Below, piece after piece: positions 47,084 through 54,894 of a stretch of DNA of 64,000 nucleotides. The stretch's first letter is position 1. Each line of letters begins with the position of its first letter. Where the stretch lies: positions 496,001 to 560,000 of the forward strand of contig NZ_CP121014.1 of assembly GCF_041468085.1 (NCBI RefSeq). Reading direction: 5' to 3'. The translations under genes and the position numbers were made by a program. The notes under the pieces were generated by a model. It saw only the letters and a program-made list of their open reading frames with translations, was not told the DNA's origin and did no database searches. This DNA is from Tistrella mobilis. Its GTDB lineage: Bacteria > Pseudomonadota > Alphaproteobacteria > Tistrellales > Tistrellaceae.

Positions 47084-47602
47084 ATGGTGCAGACCCACGT
47101 GGCCGTCGGCGAGAACCGCTATCGCGAGAGCTTCGGCCGCTATTTCGAGGATTTCAGCGTCGGTGACATCTACGAGCACCGCCCGAAGCGGACCATCACC
47201 CAGAACGACAACATCTGGTTCACCCTGCTGACCATGAACACCCATCCGATGCATTTCGACGAGGAGTTCGCCAAACACTCCGAATTCGGCCAGTGCATCG
47301 TGTGCTCGCCCTTCACCGTCGCCCTGCTGGTCGGCATGAGCGTCACCGATGTCAGCCAGAAGGCGATCGCCAATCTGGGCTGGAAAGAGATCAAGCTGAC
47401 CCATCCGGTCTTCGCCGGCGACACGCTGGAGGCGGAATCCGAGGTGCTGGACAAGCGCGAGAGCAAGTCGCGCCCCAATGCCGGCATCGTCACCGTGCGC
47501 ACGCGGGGCATGAACCAGCACGGCAAGGTGGTCTGCGAATTCGACCGCACCATGCTGATCGCGAAAAAAGGTTACGACGTGGAAGAAAAGGCCGGTTACT
47601 GA
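47084..47602 (+). CDS. MaoC-family enoyl-CoA hydratase
   Basis: A 172-residue hotdog-fold (R)-hydratase. The catalytic Asp/His pair lies in ITQNDNIWFTLLTMNTHPMH, and the protein continues HFDEEFAKHSEFGQCIV and HPVFAGDTLEAESEVLDKRE. A good ribosome site (GGGAGA) precedes the ATG. Length and motif suit mesaconyl-CoA hydratase-like members. With the preceding lyase it would hydrate an unsaturated CoA ester and then cleave it. A 14-bp hairpin follows. Confidence 0.9.
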   Translation: MVQTHVAVGENRYRESFGRYFEDFSVGDIYEHRPKRTITQNDNIWFTLLTMNTHPMHFDEEFAKHSEFGQCIVCSPFTVALLVGMSVTDVSQKAIANLGWKEIKLTHPVFAGDTLEAESEVLDKRESKSRPNAGIVTVRTRGMNQHGKVVCEFDRTMLIAKKGYDVEEKAGY

Positions 47603-47657
47603 CCGGTTTCGCATCCCCCCAAGTCGACCCGCCGGTGACCACCCGTCATTCGGGAAC

Positions 47658-47689
47658 ACGAAGGACGTATCATTGGATACGTCCTTCGT
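47658..47689 (+). terminator. Terminator hairpin after the MaoC gene
   Basis: A perfect 14-bp stem, ACGAAGGACGTATC (47658-47671) with GATACGTCCTTCGT (47676-47689), and a 4-nt loop. It lies 56 bp past the MaoC stop. No T-run follows. Confidence 0.7.
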
Positions 47690-47790
47690 CGCATCTATGA
47701 CACCGGAAGAACATCGGTCGATGATGCGCAGGCAGACTAGCATCCATCTGTCGCAGCCCTGCGATCTTCGCGGGGCCTCCCAGATCATGG

Positions 47791-48243
47791 ATGTCCAGGA
47801 TGCAGGAAGTCGACACCACCTTCCGGGCCGGTTTCGTGCCGCCCGCCATCGTCCCGCCGCTGCTGCCCGCGATCGAGGAGCACATCGCCCGCTGGCGCGA
47901 TGACGGCCGCCTGGACGGGCTGCTGCGCCTGACGGCCGAAGAACTCCTCACCCTTTGCCGCGACGACCTGCCGGCCGATTATCTGCGCTTCCTGAGCGAG
48001 GCGGGGGCGGGGCCGCTACCGGTCGACGGGCTGACAATATTCTGCGGCACGCTCGACTTCGACGAGGTCTACGGGCGCGAGGATGGCCGCCGCCATGCGA
48101 TCTTCGCCACCGACGGCAGCGGCGCCTGCTACGCCTTCGACCGGCGGGACGGGCTGGCCGTGGTCCGCATTCCCGCCACGGGGGAGCCCGTCAGCCGCGT
48201 GGCCGCGGATCTGACGGGTTTTCTGACCGCCCTTCTGGATTGA
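47791..48243 (+). CDS. SMI1/KNR4 (SUKH)-like small protein
   Basis: A 150-residue protein resembling the SUKH superfamily: TAEELLTLCRDDLPADYLRF is followed by [37 protein letters not shown] and a C-terminal helix VAADLTGFLTALLD. SUKH proteins often serve as immunity proteins to contact-dependent or polymorphic toxins, but no toxin gene is adjacent. The start is uncertain (ATG 47791 or 47800). There are no membrane segments. It stands alone after a terminator. Confidence 0.6.
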   Translation: MSRMQEVDTTFRAGFVPPAIVPPLLPAIEEHIARWRDDGRLDGLLRLTAEELLTLCRDDLPADYLRFLSEAGAGPLPVDGLTIFCGTLDFDEVYGREDGRRHAIFATDGSGACYAFDRRDGLAVVRIPATGEPVSRVAADLTGFLTALLD

Positions 48244-48376
48244 TCCAACAGCCTTATCGACTGATTGTTTGTCAGCGGCCGCGGGTCGCGCTAGGCTATC
48301 CTCTTCCGTCTTGCCGCACCCCTGATGATGCGGCAGACCGGATCGGGCCGACCGGCCCCGGGGGGAGGATCGCGCG

Positions 48377-48973
48377 ATGACCGATGATGCCGGACTGCGC
48401 GGCGTCCGGACATTGATCCTGGATGCCGGCCCCCATGCCAGCAGCTCGGGGCGCCTGATCCGCCATCTGGCTGCGGAAGAGGGCGATGCCCGGGTACTCC
48501 GCCTCAGCGGCACGCATGAAGACATGCTCTCAAGGGTCTGCCGGGCCGTAACCACCACCCCGGGTGTGGTCGTCTGCGGCCATAATCTGGGCGCGGCCCT
48601 GGCGCTGCATCTGGCAGACCGTCCGGTCGCGGAAGCCGTGGGTGGCCTGCTGCTGCTGGCCCCGGCCGATGTCGAGCAGCGCCCCGGGCTTGAAGATCAC
48701 GGCCCCCTGCCCCGCGGCCCGCTGCCCTTCCCCACCATCATCGCCGCCCGGCCGGGGGATCCCTGGATGGATGCGGCCCGGCTGAAACGGCTGGCGCTCT
48801 GCTGGTGCGCGGAACGGGTGGAGCTTGGCGGCGACGACGACCGGCCGGTGCTGCGCCGCCTGCTGCGGCGGCTGCTGCTCAGGGTACGCGTCGAACGCGA
48901 CGGGCCGGTCACCTCCGGCCGGCCGCCGCTGATGGCTGAAGACGGCCCGCCCGCCCTTGGCTGGCTGATGTGA
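48377..48973 (+). CDS. RBBP9/YdeN-like alpha/beta hydrolase fold, catalytically degenerate
   Basis: A 198-residue protein whose layout matches the small RBBP9/YdeN serine hydrolases: an N-terminal strand (RTLILDAG), nucleophile elbow, LLLLAPADVE, then LPFPTIIAARPGDPWMDAAR. The nucleophile elbow reads GHNLGAA (Asn70) instead of GHSLG, and the expected C-terminal GH motif reads GGDDD. Ser and His of the triad are therefore missing. It probably binds rather than hydrolyses. The ATG follows GGAGG. It sits between a SUKH-like gene and the dehydrogenase. Confidence 0.6.
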   Translation: MTDDAGLRGVRTLILDAGPHASSSGRLIRHLAAEEGDARVLRLSGTHEDMLSRVCRAVTTTPGVVVCGHNLGAALALHLADRPVAEAVGGLLLLAPADVEQRPGLEDHGPLPRGPLPFPTIIAARPGDPWMDAARLKRLALCWCAERVELGGDDDRPVLRRLLRRLLLRVRVERDGPVTSGRPPLMAEDGPPALGWLM

Positions 48974-48994
48974 TCAGGCGAGGCCCCGCCCGGA

Positions 48995-50251
48995 TCAGAT
49001 TCCGACCGGTCCGGTGAAGTGGCGGGTGTTCCGCCCGATCGCCGCCCGCGCCGCCTTCAGCTCAGCCTTCGCCACCGTCTGCAGATGCACCTCGTCGGGC
49101 CCGTCCAGCACCCTGAGTGCCCGGCCCCAGGTCCAGAGCCCCGCGAGCGGGGTGTCGGGCGACAGGCCCGCGGCCCCGAAGACCTGCATCGCCCGGTCCA
49201 GCACCCGGGTCTGCAGCCGCGCGCTTGCGACCTTGATCGCAGAGACCGCCGTGCGCGCCGCGGCATTGCCCTTCACGTCCATCAGCCAGGCCGCCTGCAT
49301 CACCAGCAGCCGGCACTGATCGATCTCGATCCGGCTTTCGGCGATCCATTCGCGGATATTGGCGCGATCGGCCAGCGGCGCGCCGCCGATCCGCCGTTCC
49401 AGCGCCCGCTCGGTCATCAGTTCCAGGGCCAGTTCACACTGCCCGATGGACCGCATGGCATGGTGCACCCGTCCCGGCCCCAGCCGGGCCTGGGCGATGG
49501 CGAACGCCTCCCCTTCGGCCCCGATCAGGTTGTCGGCCGGCACCCGGACATTGCGGAACACGATCTCGCCATGGCCGTCGGCCGCATGCGCGCCCATCAG
49601 CGTGATGTCGCGCACGATCTTCACGCCCGGCGCGTCGATCGGCACGATCACGAAGGAATGCCGCCGGTGGCGCTCCACCAGCCCCTCGGGATCCGAGACA
49701 CCGAAAACGATGGCAAACGTCAGATGCGGATGGCGGGTGCCGGTGATGAACCATTTCCGCCCCTCGACCACATAGTCGTCACCATCCCGGCGGATGGTGG
49801 TCGCCAGCGAGGTGGGGTCGGAGGACGGCGCATCCGGCTCCGACATGCAGAACACCGACCGGATCTCTCCCAGGAGCAGCGGATCCAGCCAGCGCGCCTT
49901 CTGCGCCGCCGTGCCGAACAGCTGGAGCAGTTCCATGTTGCCGCTGTCGGGGGCGGCGCAGTTGAACACCTCCGACGCCCAGGGCACCCGGCCCATGATC
50001 TCGGCCAGCGGCGCGTATTCGGCGTTCGACAGCCTGACCCCCGGCTGGTCGTCGGCAAGCGACGGCAGGAACAGGTTCCACAACCCGGCCTCCCAGGCCC
50101 GCGCCTTCAGCCGCTCGATCACCTCCGTCGGGTGGCCTCCCTCCAGAAAGGTGCGCGTCACAGCCCCATGGGCCGGCAGGATGTAGTGGTCCATGAAATC
50201 CGTCAGCCGCTGGCGCAACGCCTCGACATGGGGCGGATGGTCGAACTGCAT
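48995..50251 (-). CDS. Acyl-CoA dehydrogenase (ACAD10/11-like)
   Basis: A 418-residue FAD acyl-CoA dehydrogenase. Motifs are RSVFCMSEPDAPSSDPTSLA (a variant of the usual EPGAGSD), YVVEGRKWFITGTRHPHLTF, and RVPADNLIGAEGEAFAIAQA. The N-terminal domain begins HVEALRQRLTDFMDHYILPA, as in the long-chain ACAD10/11-type group. The C-terminus has QVFGAAGLSPDTPLAGLWTW and GPDEVHLQTVAKAEL. The ATG at 50251 has only a weak purine-rich site. It is divergent from an aldo/keto reductase over a TetR-style operator. Confidence 0.9.
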   Translation of the reverse strand: MQFDHPPHVEALRQRLTDFMDHYILPAHGAVTRTFLEGGHPTEVIERLKARAWEAGLWNLFLPSLADDQPGVRLSNAEYAPLAEIMGRVPWASEVFNCAAPDSGNMELLQLFGTAAQKARWLDPLLLGEIRSVFCMSEPDAPSSDPTSLATTIRRDGDDYVVEGRKWFITGTRHPHLTFAIVFGVSDPEGLVERHRRHSFVIVPIDAPGVKIVRDITLMGAHAADGHGEIVFRNVRVPADNLIGAEGEAFAIAQARLGPGRVHHAMRSIGQCELALELMTERALERRIGGAPLADRANIREWIAESRIEIDQCRLLVMQAAWLMDVKGNAAARTAVSAIKVASARLQTRVLDRAMQVFGAAGLSPDTPLAGLWTWGRALRVLDGPDEVHLQTVAKAELKAARAAIGRNTRHFTGPVGI

Positions 50252-50289
50252 ATTGTTGTTCTTTCTGTCTGCCGGACCTGGACTGATAT

Positions 50290-50311
50290 AATTCATACGT
50301 TCGTTTGAATT
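50290..50311. promoter_or_regulatory. TetR-type palindrome between dehydrogenase and reductase
   Basis: Near-perfect 22-bp symmetry: left arm AATTCA-T-ACG, right arm CGT-T-TGAATT, centre TT, one mismatched pair. The core ATACGTTCGT is shared with the site at 59287-59302. It lies 39 bp before the dehydrogenase start. Confidence 0.55.
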
Positions 50312-50493
50312 GAAGATGGCACAGCACCCGACCACGGTCAAGGCATGGCGGCCATGCCGGCGCGGCCGATTCCGGAAGTGACTGGGTCTGGAACCGGAGG
50401 AACAGATGATGTGCCCGGGCAGGCGGTACCGGCTCTCCGGTTCCAGGCCCATCTGGCGGGGTGGAACAGCCACCCTGATGAAAGGACGGATCA

Positions 50494-51528
50494 ATGGAGC
50501 ATCGTCAGCTCGGTGCCTCGGGCCTGAAACTGCCGGTTCTGGGGCTCGGCACCGGCACCTTCGGCGGCGCGGGGCCGCTGTTCGGCGCCTGGGGCAACAC
50601 CGATGCCGCAGAGGCCCGGCGCATGATCGATATCTGCCTGGAAGCCGGCGTCACCCTGTTCGACAGTGCCGACATCTATTCCGACGGCGCTTCGGAAGAG
50701 GTGCTGGGCCAGGCGATTCGCGGCCGGCGCGACCAGGTGATCCTGTCGACCAAGATGGGCCTGCCCACGGGGCCCGGCGGCAACGATGCCGGTGTCGGCC
50801 GTGACCGGCTGATCCGGGGCGTGGACGCGGCGCTCCGCCGGCTCGGGACCGACCGGATCGATATCCTGCAGCTCCACGCCCATGATGCGGCGACCCCGGT
50901 GGAAGAGGTCGTGGCAACGCTCGATGATCTGATCCGCATGGGCAAGCTGCGCCATGCCGGCGTCTCGAACTATCCCGGCTGGGCCCTGATGAAGGCGCTG
51001 GCGGCCGCCGACCGCACCGGCCGCAACCGCTTCGTCGCCCATCAGGTCTACTATTCCCTGATCGGCCGCGATTACGAATGGGAGCTGATGAAGCTGGGGC
51101 TGGACCAGAAGGTCGGCGCCCTGGTCTGGAGCCCGCTGGGCTGGGGCCGGCTGACCGGCCGCATCGGCCGCAACCGGCCGATCCCCGCCGGCAGCCGGCT
51201 GCACGACACCGCCGCTTTCGCACCGCCGGTCGACGAGGCCCTGCTCTACCGCGTCACCGATGTTCTGGACGACATCGCGGCCGAGACCGGGCGGACGGTG
51301 CCGCAGATTGCGATCAACTGGCTGCTCGGCCGCCCGACCGTCACCTCGGTGATCATCGGTGCGCGCAACGAGGCGCAGCTGCGCGACAATCTGGGCGCCG
51401 TGGGCTGGCGGCTGACGGCGGATCAGATCGCCCGGCTCGACGCCGCCGGCACCCGGGATGCGCCCTATCCGCACTTCCCCTATCAGCGCCAGGAAGCCTT
51501 CGCGCGGCTCGACCCGCCGGCCGTCTGA
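50494..51528 (+). CDS. Aldo/keto reductase
   Basis: A 344-residue NADPH-dependent (beta/alpha)8 oxidoreductase. The catalytic tetrad is visible: Asp and Tyr in LFDSADIYSDGASEEVLG, Lys in VILSTKMGLP, and His in DILQLHAHDAA. The cofactor segment QIAINWLLGRPTVTSVIIGA followed by RNEAQLRDNLGAVGW is typical. An AAAGGA ribosome site precedes the ATG. Its 3' end overlaps the convergent GNAT gene by 46 bp. Shared promoter space with the acyl-CoA dehydrogenase suggests a common pathway. Confidence 0.93.
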   Translation: MEHRQLGASGLKLPVLGLGTGTFGGAGPLFGAWGNTDAAEARRMIDICLEAGVTLFDSADIYSDGASEEVLGQAIRGRRDQVILSTKMGLPTGPGGNDAGVGRDRLIRGVDAALRRLGTDRIDILQLHAHDAATPVEEVVATLDDLIRMGKLRHAGVSNYPGWALMKALAAADRTGRNRFVAHQVYYSLIGRDYEWELMKLGLDQKVGALVWSPLGWGRLTGRIGRNRPIPAGSRLHDTAAFAPPVDEALLYRVTDVLDDIAAETGRTVPQIAINWLLGRPTVTSVIIGARNEAQLRDNLGAVGWRLTADQIARLDAAGTRDAPYPHFPYQRQEAFARLDPPAV

Positions 51529-52043
51529 GGCAGCAACCGCTTCTCGTAGCGCCAGACCACGATCTCGAACGGGCCGTCGGCGGTCTGAAGCTGCACGGGC
51601 GTGGTGGCGGTGCGCTGCCATCCCGCCTTCTCGTAGAAGCGCGCAGCCCGGTCATTGCCGACCACGCAGACGAGCCAGGCGATCCCGACGCCGGCAGCGG
51701 CAAGCCGGGCTTCGGCAGCGGCCATCAGCGGCGCCGCCAGCCCCCGGCCACGCAGGGCGGGATCGACATAGAACTGGTCGAGACAGGCCCCCTTCAGCCA
51801 GAAGAAGCCTGAAGGGGATCCCTCCGGCCCGGTCACCTGCACCTCGCCTGCGGGCGCCGCCTCAAGCCGGGCCACAAAGCTCTCCAGGCGCCGCGCCCGG
51901 GCGAGCCCCGCCGATACCGCCGCCAGATGCCCGTCGCGCCAGCCCTGGTGCCAGAGCCGGGCCAGCGACGGGATATCGGCGGGGTCGAGCGGGCGCATCG
52001 GCGCCGGGTCGAGATGGATGGGAGCCTCGACAGGGGCGGTCAT
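51483..52043 (-). CDS. GNAT-family N-acetyltransferase
   Basis: A 186-residue acetyl-CoA-dependent acetyltransferase. Motif A, with the CoA pyrophosphate loop, reads LDQFYVDPALRGRGLAAPLM. Motif B follows with WLVCVVGNDRAARFYEKAGW. The acceptor (amino acid, small amine or protein) cannot be told. The gene overlaps the 3' end of the aldo/keto reductase by 46 bp in convergent orientation. An inverted repeat (GTACTCT, AGAGTAC; 52086-52108) lies upstream and may be its operator. Confidence 0.87.
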   Translation of the reverse strand: MTAPVEAPIHLDPAPMRPLDPADIPSLARLWHQGWRDGHLAAVSAGLARARRLESFVARLEAAPAGEVQVTGPEGSPSGFFWLKGACLDQFYVDPALRGRGLAAPLMAAAEARLAAAGVGIAWLVCVVGNDRAARFYEKAGWQRTATTPVQLQTADGPFEIVVWRYEKRLLPQTAGGSSRAKASWR

Positions 52044-52085
52044 GGAGCGGCATCTCCTCGCGGCAGGTGCACCTCTCTGCGAGAC

Positions 52086-52108
52086 GTACTCTCCCGAGAA
52101 TAGAGTAC
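52086..52108. promoter_or_regulatory. Inverted repeat upstream of the GNAT gene
   Basis: GTACTCT (52086-52092) and AGAGTAC (52102-52108) flank a 9-bp centre, 43 bp before the GNAT start codon. It is a candidate operator for that gene. A weak leader hairpin is the alternative. Confidence 0.35.
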
Positions 52109-52125
52109 CGCCAGGGCAAGGTGAA

Positions 52126-52160
52126 GCGCCGGGGGCGGAACGGCATCCGGTCCCCGGCGC
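52126..52160 (-). terminator. Terminator of the nitrile hydratase operon
   Basis: A 9-bp GC stem, GCGCCGGGG (52126-52134) with CCCCGGCGC (52152-52160), about 25 bp after the accessory-gene stop on the minus strand. Confidence 0.55.
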
Positions 52161-52185
52161 GTCATCTCAACTCTTGTACCTGGCG

Positions 52186-52575
52186 TCAGATACCGGCCCG
52201 ATCGATGGTGATCGGATCGTAGCGGGCGACATGGTGCTTGTGCGGTGGCGTCGCGAGAATGTGCCGCGCCCGGTCATCCAGCCCATCGGCGGCAAGCCGC
52301 CGATGCTGCGCGAGGACCACTTCCAGCGCCGTCACGAAGTGCTCGTAATAGTTCCACTGGTCCGGCCCGAACCCCGGATTGGCCGCCTCCCAATTGCGGA
52401 TGGCATCGGTCAGCGCTTCCTGAAATTCGCCCCAGGCGAATTCGCCCGCCTCGCAGGCGGCAACGGCGATGGCGAAGGCCCGCAATTCCCAGGGCTTGTC
52501 GAAGGGCACCTGCCCCTCGCGCCGTTCAAGCAGAACGGCCAGATCGGTGCTGCAACTTGTCGATACAGGCATCAT
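52186..52575 (-). CDS. Nitrile hydratase accessory protein
   Basis: A 129-residue homologue of the 14-kDa nitrile hydratase activators, which are related to the beta-subunit N-terminal domain and deliver metal to the alpha subunit. Signature segments are VPFDKPWELRAFAIAVAACE, FAWGEFQEALTDAI and WNYYEHFVTALEVVLAQ. The C-terminal His-rich tail (PPHKHHVARYDP) may bind cobalt. It is the last gene of the operon, 22 bp after the alpha subunit. Such proteins are needed for active cobalt nitrile hydratase. Confidence 0.9.
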   Translation of the reverse strand: MMPVSTSCSTDLAVLLERREGQVPFDKPWELRAFAIAVAACEAGEFAWGEFQEALTDAIRNWEAANPGFGPDQWNYYEHFVTALEVVLAQHRRLAADGLDDRARHILATPPHKHHVARYDPITIDRAGI

Positions 52576-52597
52576 CTGCGATATCCTTGCCGGTCTG

Positions 52598-53209
52598 TCA
52601 GGCCGCCCGGGGGAAGCCGGTGCCGATCATCGAATCCCGGGTGACCAGGGCGGCAAGCGCATCGGCCTCCATCCCTTCGGTGCCGGCCGGGCGCTGCGGC
52701 AGCACCCAGTAGCGGATTTCGGAATTCGAATCCCACACCCGGATCTCGGTCTCCTGTGGGATGTCGATCCGGAAATCCTCTTTCAGACAGAGGCGCGGCT
52801 CGCGGATGATGCGGGCCCGATAGGGCATCGACTTGAACCAGTTCGGCGGCAGGCCGAGCACGGGCCAGGGATAGCAGGAGCAGAGCGAGCAGACGACGAC
52901 GTTGTGAACCGTGTCGGTGTTCTCGACGACGATCATGTGTTCGCCCTGCAGGCCGCCGATCCCCAGTTCACGACAGGCGGCACTCGCATCCGCCAGCAGG
53001 CGGGCCTTGAAATCGGGATCGGTCCAGGCCCTGGCCACCACCCCGGCGCCGAGCCGGGGGCCGACCTCGTTCTCATAAACGGCGGCGAAGCGGTCCACAC
53101 CCGCCTCGGACATCAGACCGCCCTCGATCAGAATGGCCTCGATCGCCTTGACGCGGGCCGCGATCTCTTCTTCGGTGCGGGGCGTGTAGACGAGATTGAC
53201 TCGGGTCAT
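52598..53209 (-). CDS. nthA: Nitrile hydratase alpha subunit
   Basis: A 203-residue metal-bearing subunit of nitrile hydratase, which converts nitriles to amides. The claw motif is [20 protein letters not shown], with Cys107, Cys110, Ser111 and Cys112 as ligands. The surroundings ([38 protein letters not shown]) look like cobalt-type enzymes, and Tyr after the last Cys is also cobalt-type. The second claw position, however, is Ser108 where cobalt enzymes normally have Thr; Ser is the iron-type residue. It follows the beta gene by 14 bp. Confidence 0.95.
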   Translation of the reverse strand: MTRVNLVYTPRTEEEIAARVKAIEAILIEGGLMSEAGVDRFAAVYENEVGPRLGAGVVARAWTDPDFKARLLADASAACRELGIGGLQGEHMIVVENTDTVHNVVVCSLCSCYPWPVLGLPPNWFKSMPYRARIIREPRLCLKEDFRIDIPQETEIRVWDSNSEIRYWVLPQRPAGTEGMEADALAALVTRDSMIGTGFPRAA

Positions 53210-53223
53210 CTGTCAGTCTCCCT

Positions 53224-53910
53224 TCAGGACGGCGCCAGAGTGATATAGGGCTCCCACATGTCGACATGCTGGCATGCATTGGGATCTGCATGCGCCGCCC
53301 CATAGAGCTCAGACTGGGCGAAGCGGACGGTGTAGAGATGTTCGGCCGTCTCCCCCATGCCGGCAGCGGTGGTGTCGGGAAAGACATGGGCGCCGTGATG
53401 CATCACGATCTCGCCGACACGCCCCATGGCATAGCGGGGCCGGCGATGGTGATGGCGCGGCACCGAGGCATCGACGACGACTTTGTCACCGATCCGGAAT
53501 TTCGGCGCCGCGTCGATCGGCCGGGCGGCCGGGAAGCCGTTCTTCACGGCCTGGTCGGCGAAGTCGACGAGGGCCAGATCATCATTCGGCGGCAATGGCG
53601 CATCCGGATACTGAAGATAATAGGCCGTCCGCTTGTCCAGCTCCTCGCGGGTCCAGCGGCCCTTCTCGCAGCCGATCCGCTCCACCGCATCCACCCAATG
53701 CTCGTAGTAGAAGGCGGTCAGGTAGTGGAGCGGGTGCATCCCCTCCAGATGCTTGCGGAATTCGTCCAGGCCGAACATCCCGGCCCGGGCCGCGAAGGGG
53801 AACAGCGCCCAGGCCGCCTTCTCCCAGTCGGCATGATAGGGCGGCTCCCAGGCGGTGGGGCCGACCGGCCCCATCCCGTCGATGCCGCCGAGGTCGTGAA
53901 TACCGTTCAT
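53224..53910 (-). CDS. nthB: Nitrile hydratase beta subunit
   Basis: A 228-residue beta subunit. The N-terminus MNGIHDLGGIDGMGPVGP is diagnostic. Arg52 in GLDEFRKHLEG, which contacts the oxidised cysteines of the alpha subunit, is conserved. The C-terminal SH3-like barrel has FRIGDKVVVDASVPRHHHRR and ends DMWEPYITLAP. The order beta then alpha is that of cobalt-type operons; iron-type operons run alpha then beta. It lies between the cobalt permease and the alpha gene. Confidence 0.95.
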   Translation of the reverse strand: MNGIHDLGGIDGMGPVGPTAWEPPYHADWEKAAWALFPFAARAGMFGLDEFRKHLEGMHPLHYLTAFYYEHWVDAVERIGCEKGRWTREELDKRTAYYLQYPDAPLPPNDDLALVDFADQAVKNGFPAARPIDAAPKFRIGDKVVVDASVPRHHHRRPRYAMGRVGEIVMHHGAHVFPDTTAAGMGETAEHLYTVRFAQSELYGAAHADPNACQHVDMWEPYITLAPS

Positions 53911-53947
53911 GGCTTATCTCCCTGCTGCGGGACCGGTCCCGGAACCA

Positions 53948-54616
53948 TCAGGCCGGCGCGTGGAGGCGGCGCTCCAGCAGCATGCCGTTGCGGAGCGACT
54001 TCGCGAGTGCAAGGACACCCAGATCGATCAGGGGTTCGGCCAGGATGACCGCCAGATAGGCCGCCCCGAATGCCGAAACCGACTGGAGAACCGAAAGCTC
54101 GACGCCCTGGCCGTAAAACACCCAGAACGCCACCCACGAGACGATGCCGGCCTGGTAGGTGGCCGAAAGCGCCAGCACCTGACGATAGGAGAGGTCGACA
54201 TAGGGCGTGCCCGGGGCGATCAGGCGCCGCGCGGTCCAGGACAGCGCAAAGAGCGGCACCAGAAGCGTCGTCACGTTCATGCCGTATTGCGGCAGATCGA
54301 ATGGCGCGAAGATCAGCCCCTGCAGCAGCAGCCCCGATGCCAGGCCGATGGCCGCGGGGGCGAGGCCGAACATCAGAAACAGCGTGGAGCCGAGGATCAG
54401 ATGAACCTCCGACACGCCGACCGCCGGATGCGGCAGCAACTGGAAAAGACCAAGCACGACGGCCGCCGCGATGCCGCTGCGGGCGAGGAGCGAGGCGCCG
54501 CCCCGGCGACGGGCCTCGTCATAGCCGAATTTGAGCGTCGCCAGCCCTGCCCCGGCCGCCGTCGCGTACCCCAGGATGGCCTTTGCGCCATCCACGATGC
54601 CCGGTTCGATGTGCAT
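53948..54616 (-). CDS. CbiM-type cobalt permease (stand-alone)
   Basis: A 222-residue membrane protein of the CbiM/NikM family, the substrate-specific component of ECF cobalt/nickel importers, with about six helices. The ATG at 54616 follows a perfect AGGAGG and yields the N-terminus MHIEPG; family members need His2 for metal binding. Other family features are LPHPAVGVSEVHLILGSTLF and GLLLQGLIFAPFDLPQYGMN. No CbiN, CbiQ or CbiO gene is adjacent. It heads the nitrile hydratase operon, so it presumably supplies cobalt for that enzyme. Confidence 0.87.
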   Translation of the reverse strand: MHIEPGIVDGAKAILGYATAAGAGLATLKFGYDEARRRGGASLLARSGIAAAVVLGLFQLLPHPAVGVSEVHLILGSTLFLMFGLAPAAIGLASGLLLQGLIFAPFDLPQYGMNVTTLLVPLFALSWTARRLIAPGTPYVDLSYRQVLALSATYQAGIVSWVAFWVFYGQGVELSVLQSVSAFGAAYLAVILAEPLIDLGVLALAKSLRNGMLLERRLHAPA

Positions 54617-54744
54617 CGTCCGCCTCCTGTTTTTTATGGAGAGCATCCGCGCGCATGTCATCCACTCAGGACGCGCTCTTCCCCCGCGCGCCTTCCCGGG
54701 ATCATGGCCCCGGCTGCCGCGCCGGATGCTGTCTTATTCATAAT

Positions 54745-54756
54745 TGTCAGATGACA
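54745..54756. promoter_or_regulatory. Palindrome TGTCA-GA-TGACA
   Basis: A perfect 5-bp-arm palindrome in the AT-rich centre of the 278-bp gap between the nitrile hydratase operon and the divergent AmiC/MarR genes. Its size and position suit the MarR regulator encoded at 56.1 kb. Confidence 0.45.
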
Positions 54757-54894
54757 TTATTGCAAAGGAAATATATCTGTATGTCGGTGGATCACCCCTG
54801 AACATGTGGGGTGGGCCGCAGAGGAATCGTTCCCCGCCCGCAGCACCCCGTACAGGCGAGCCGACAGACCAATCACTGACCGGGAGCCTTGAAG

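Noticed and set aside
54617-54894. Cobalamin riboswitch in front of the CbiM gene
   Set aside because: No B12-box-like or other conserved riboswitch core is visible. The palindrome and the MarR/AmiC genes explain regulation better.
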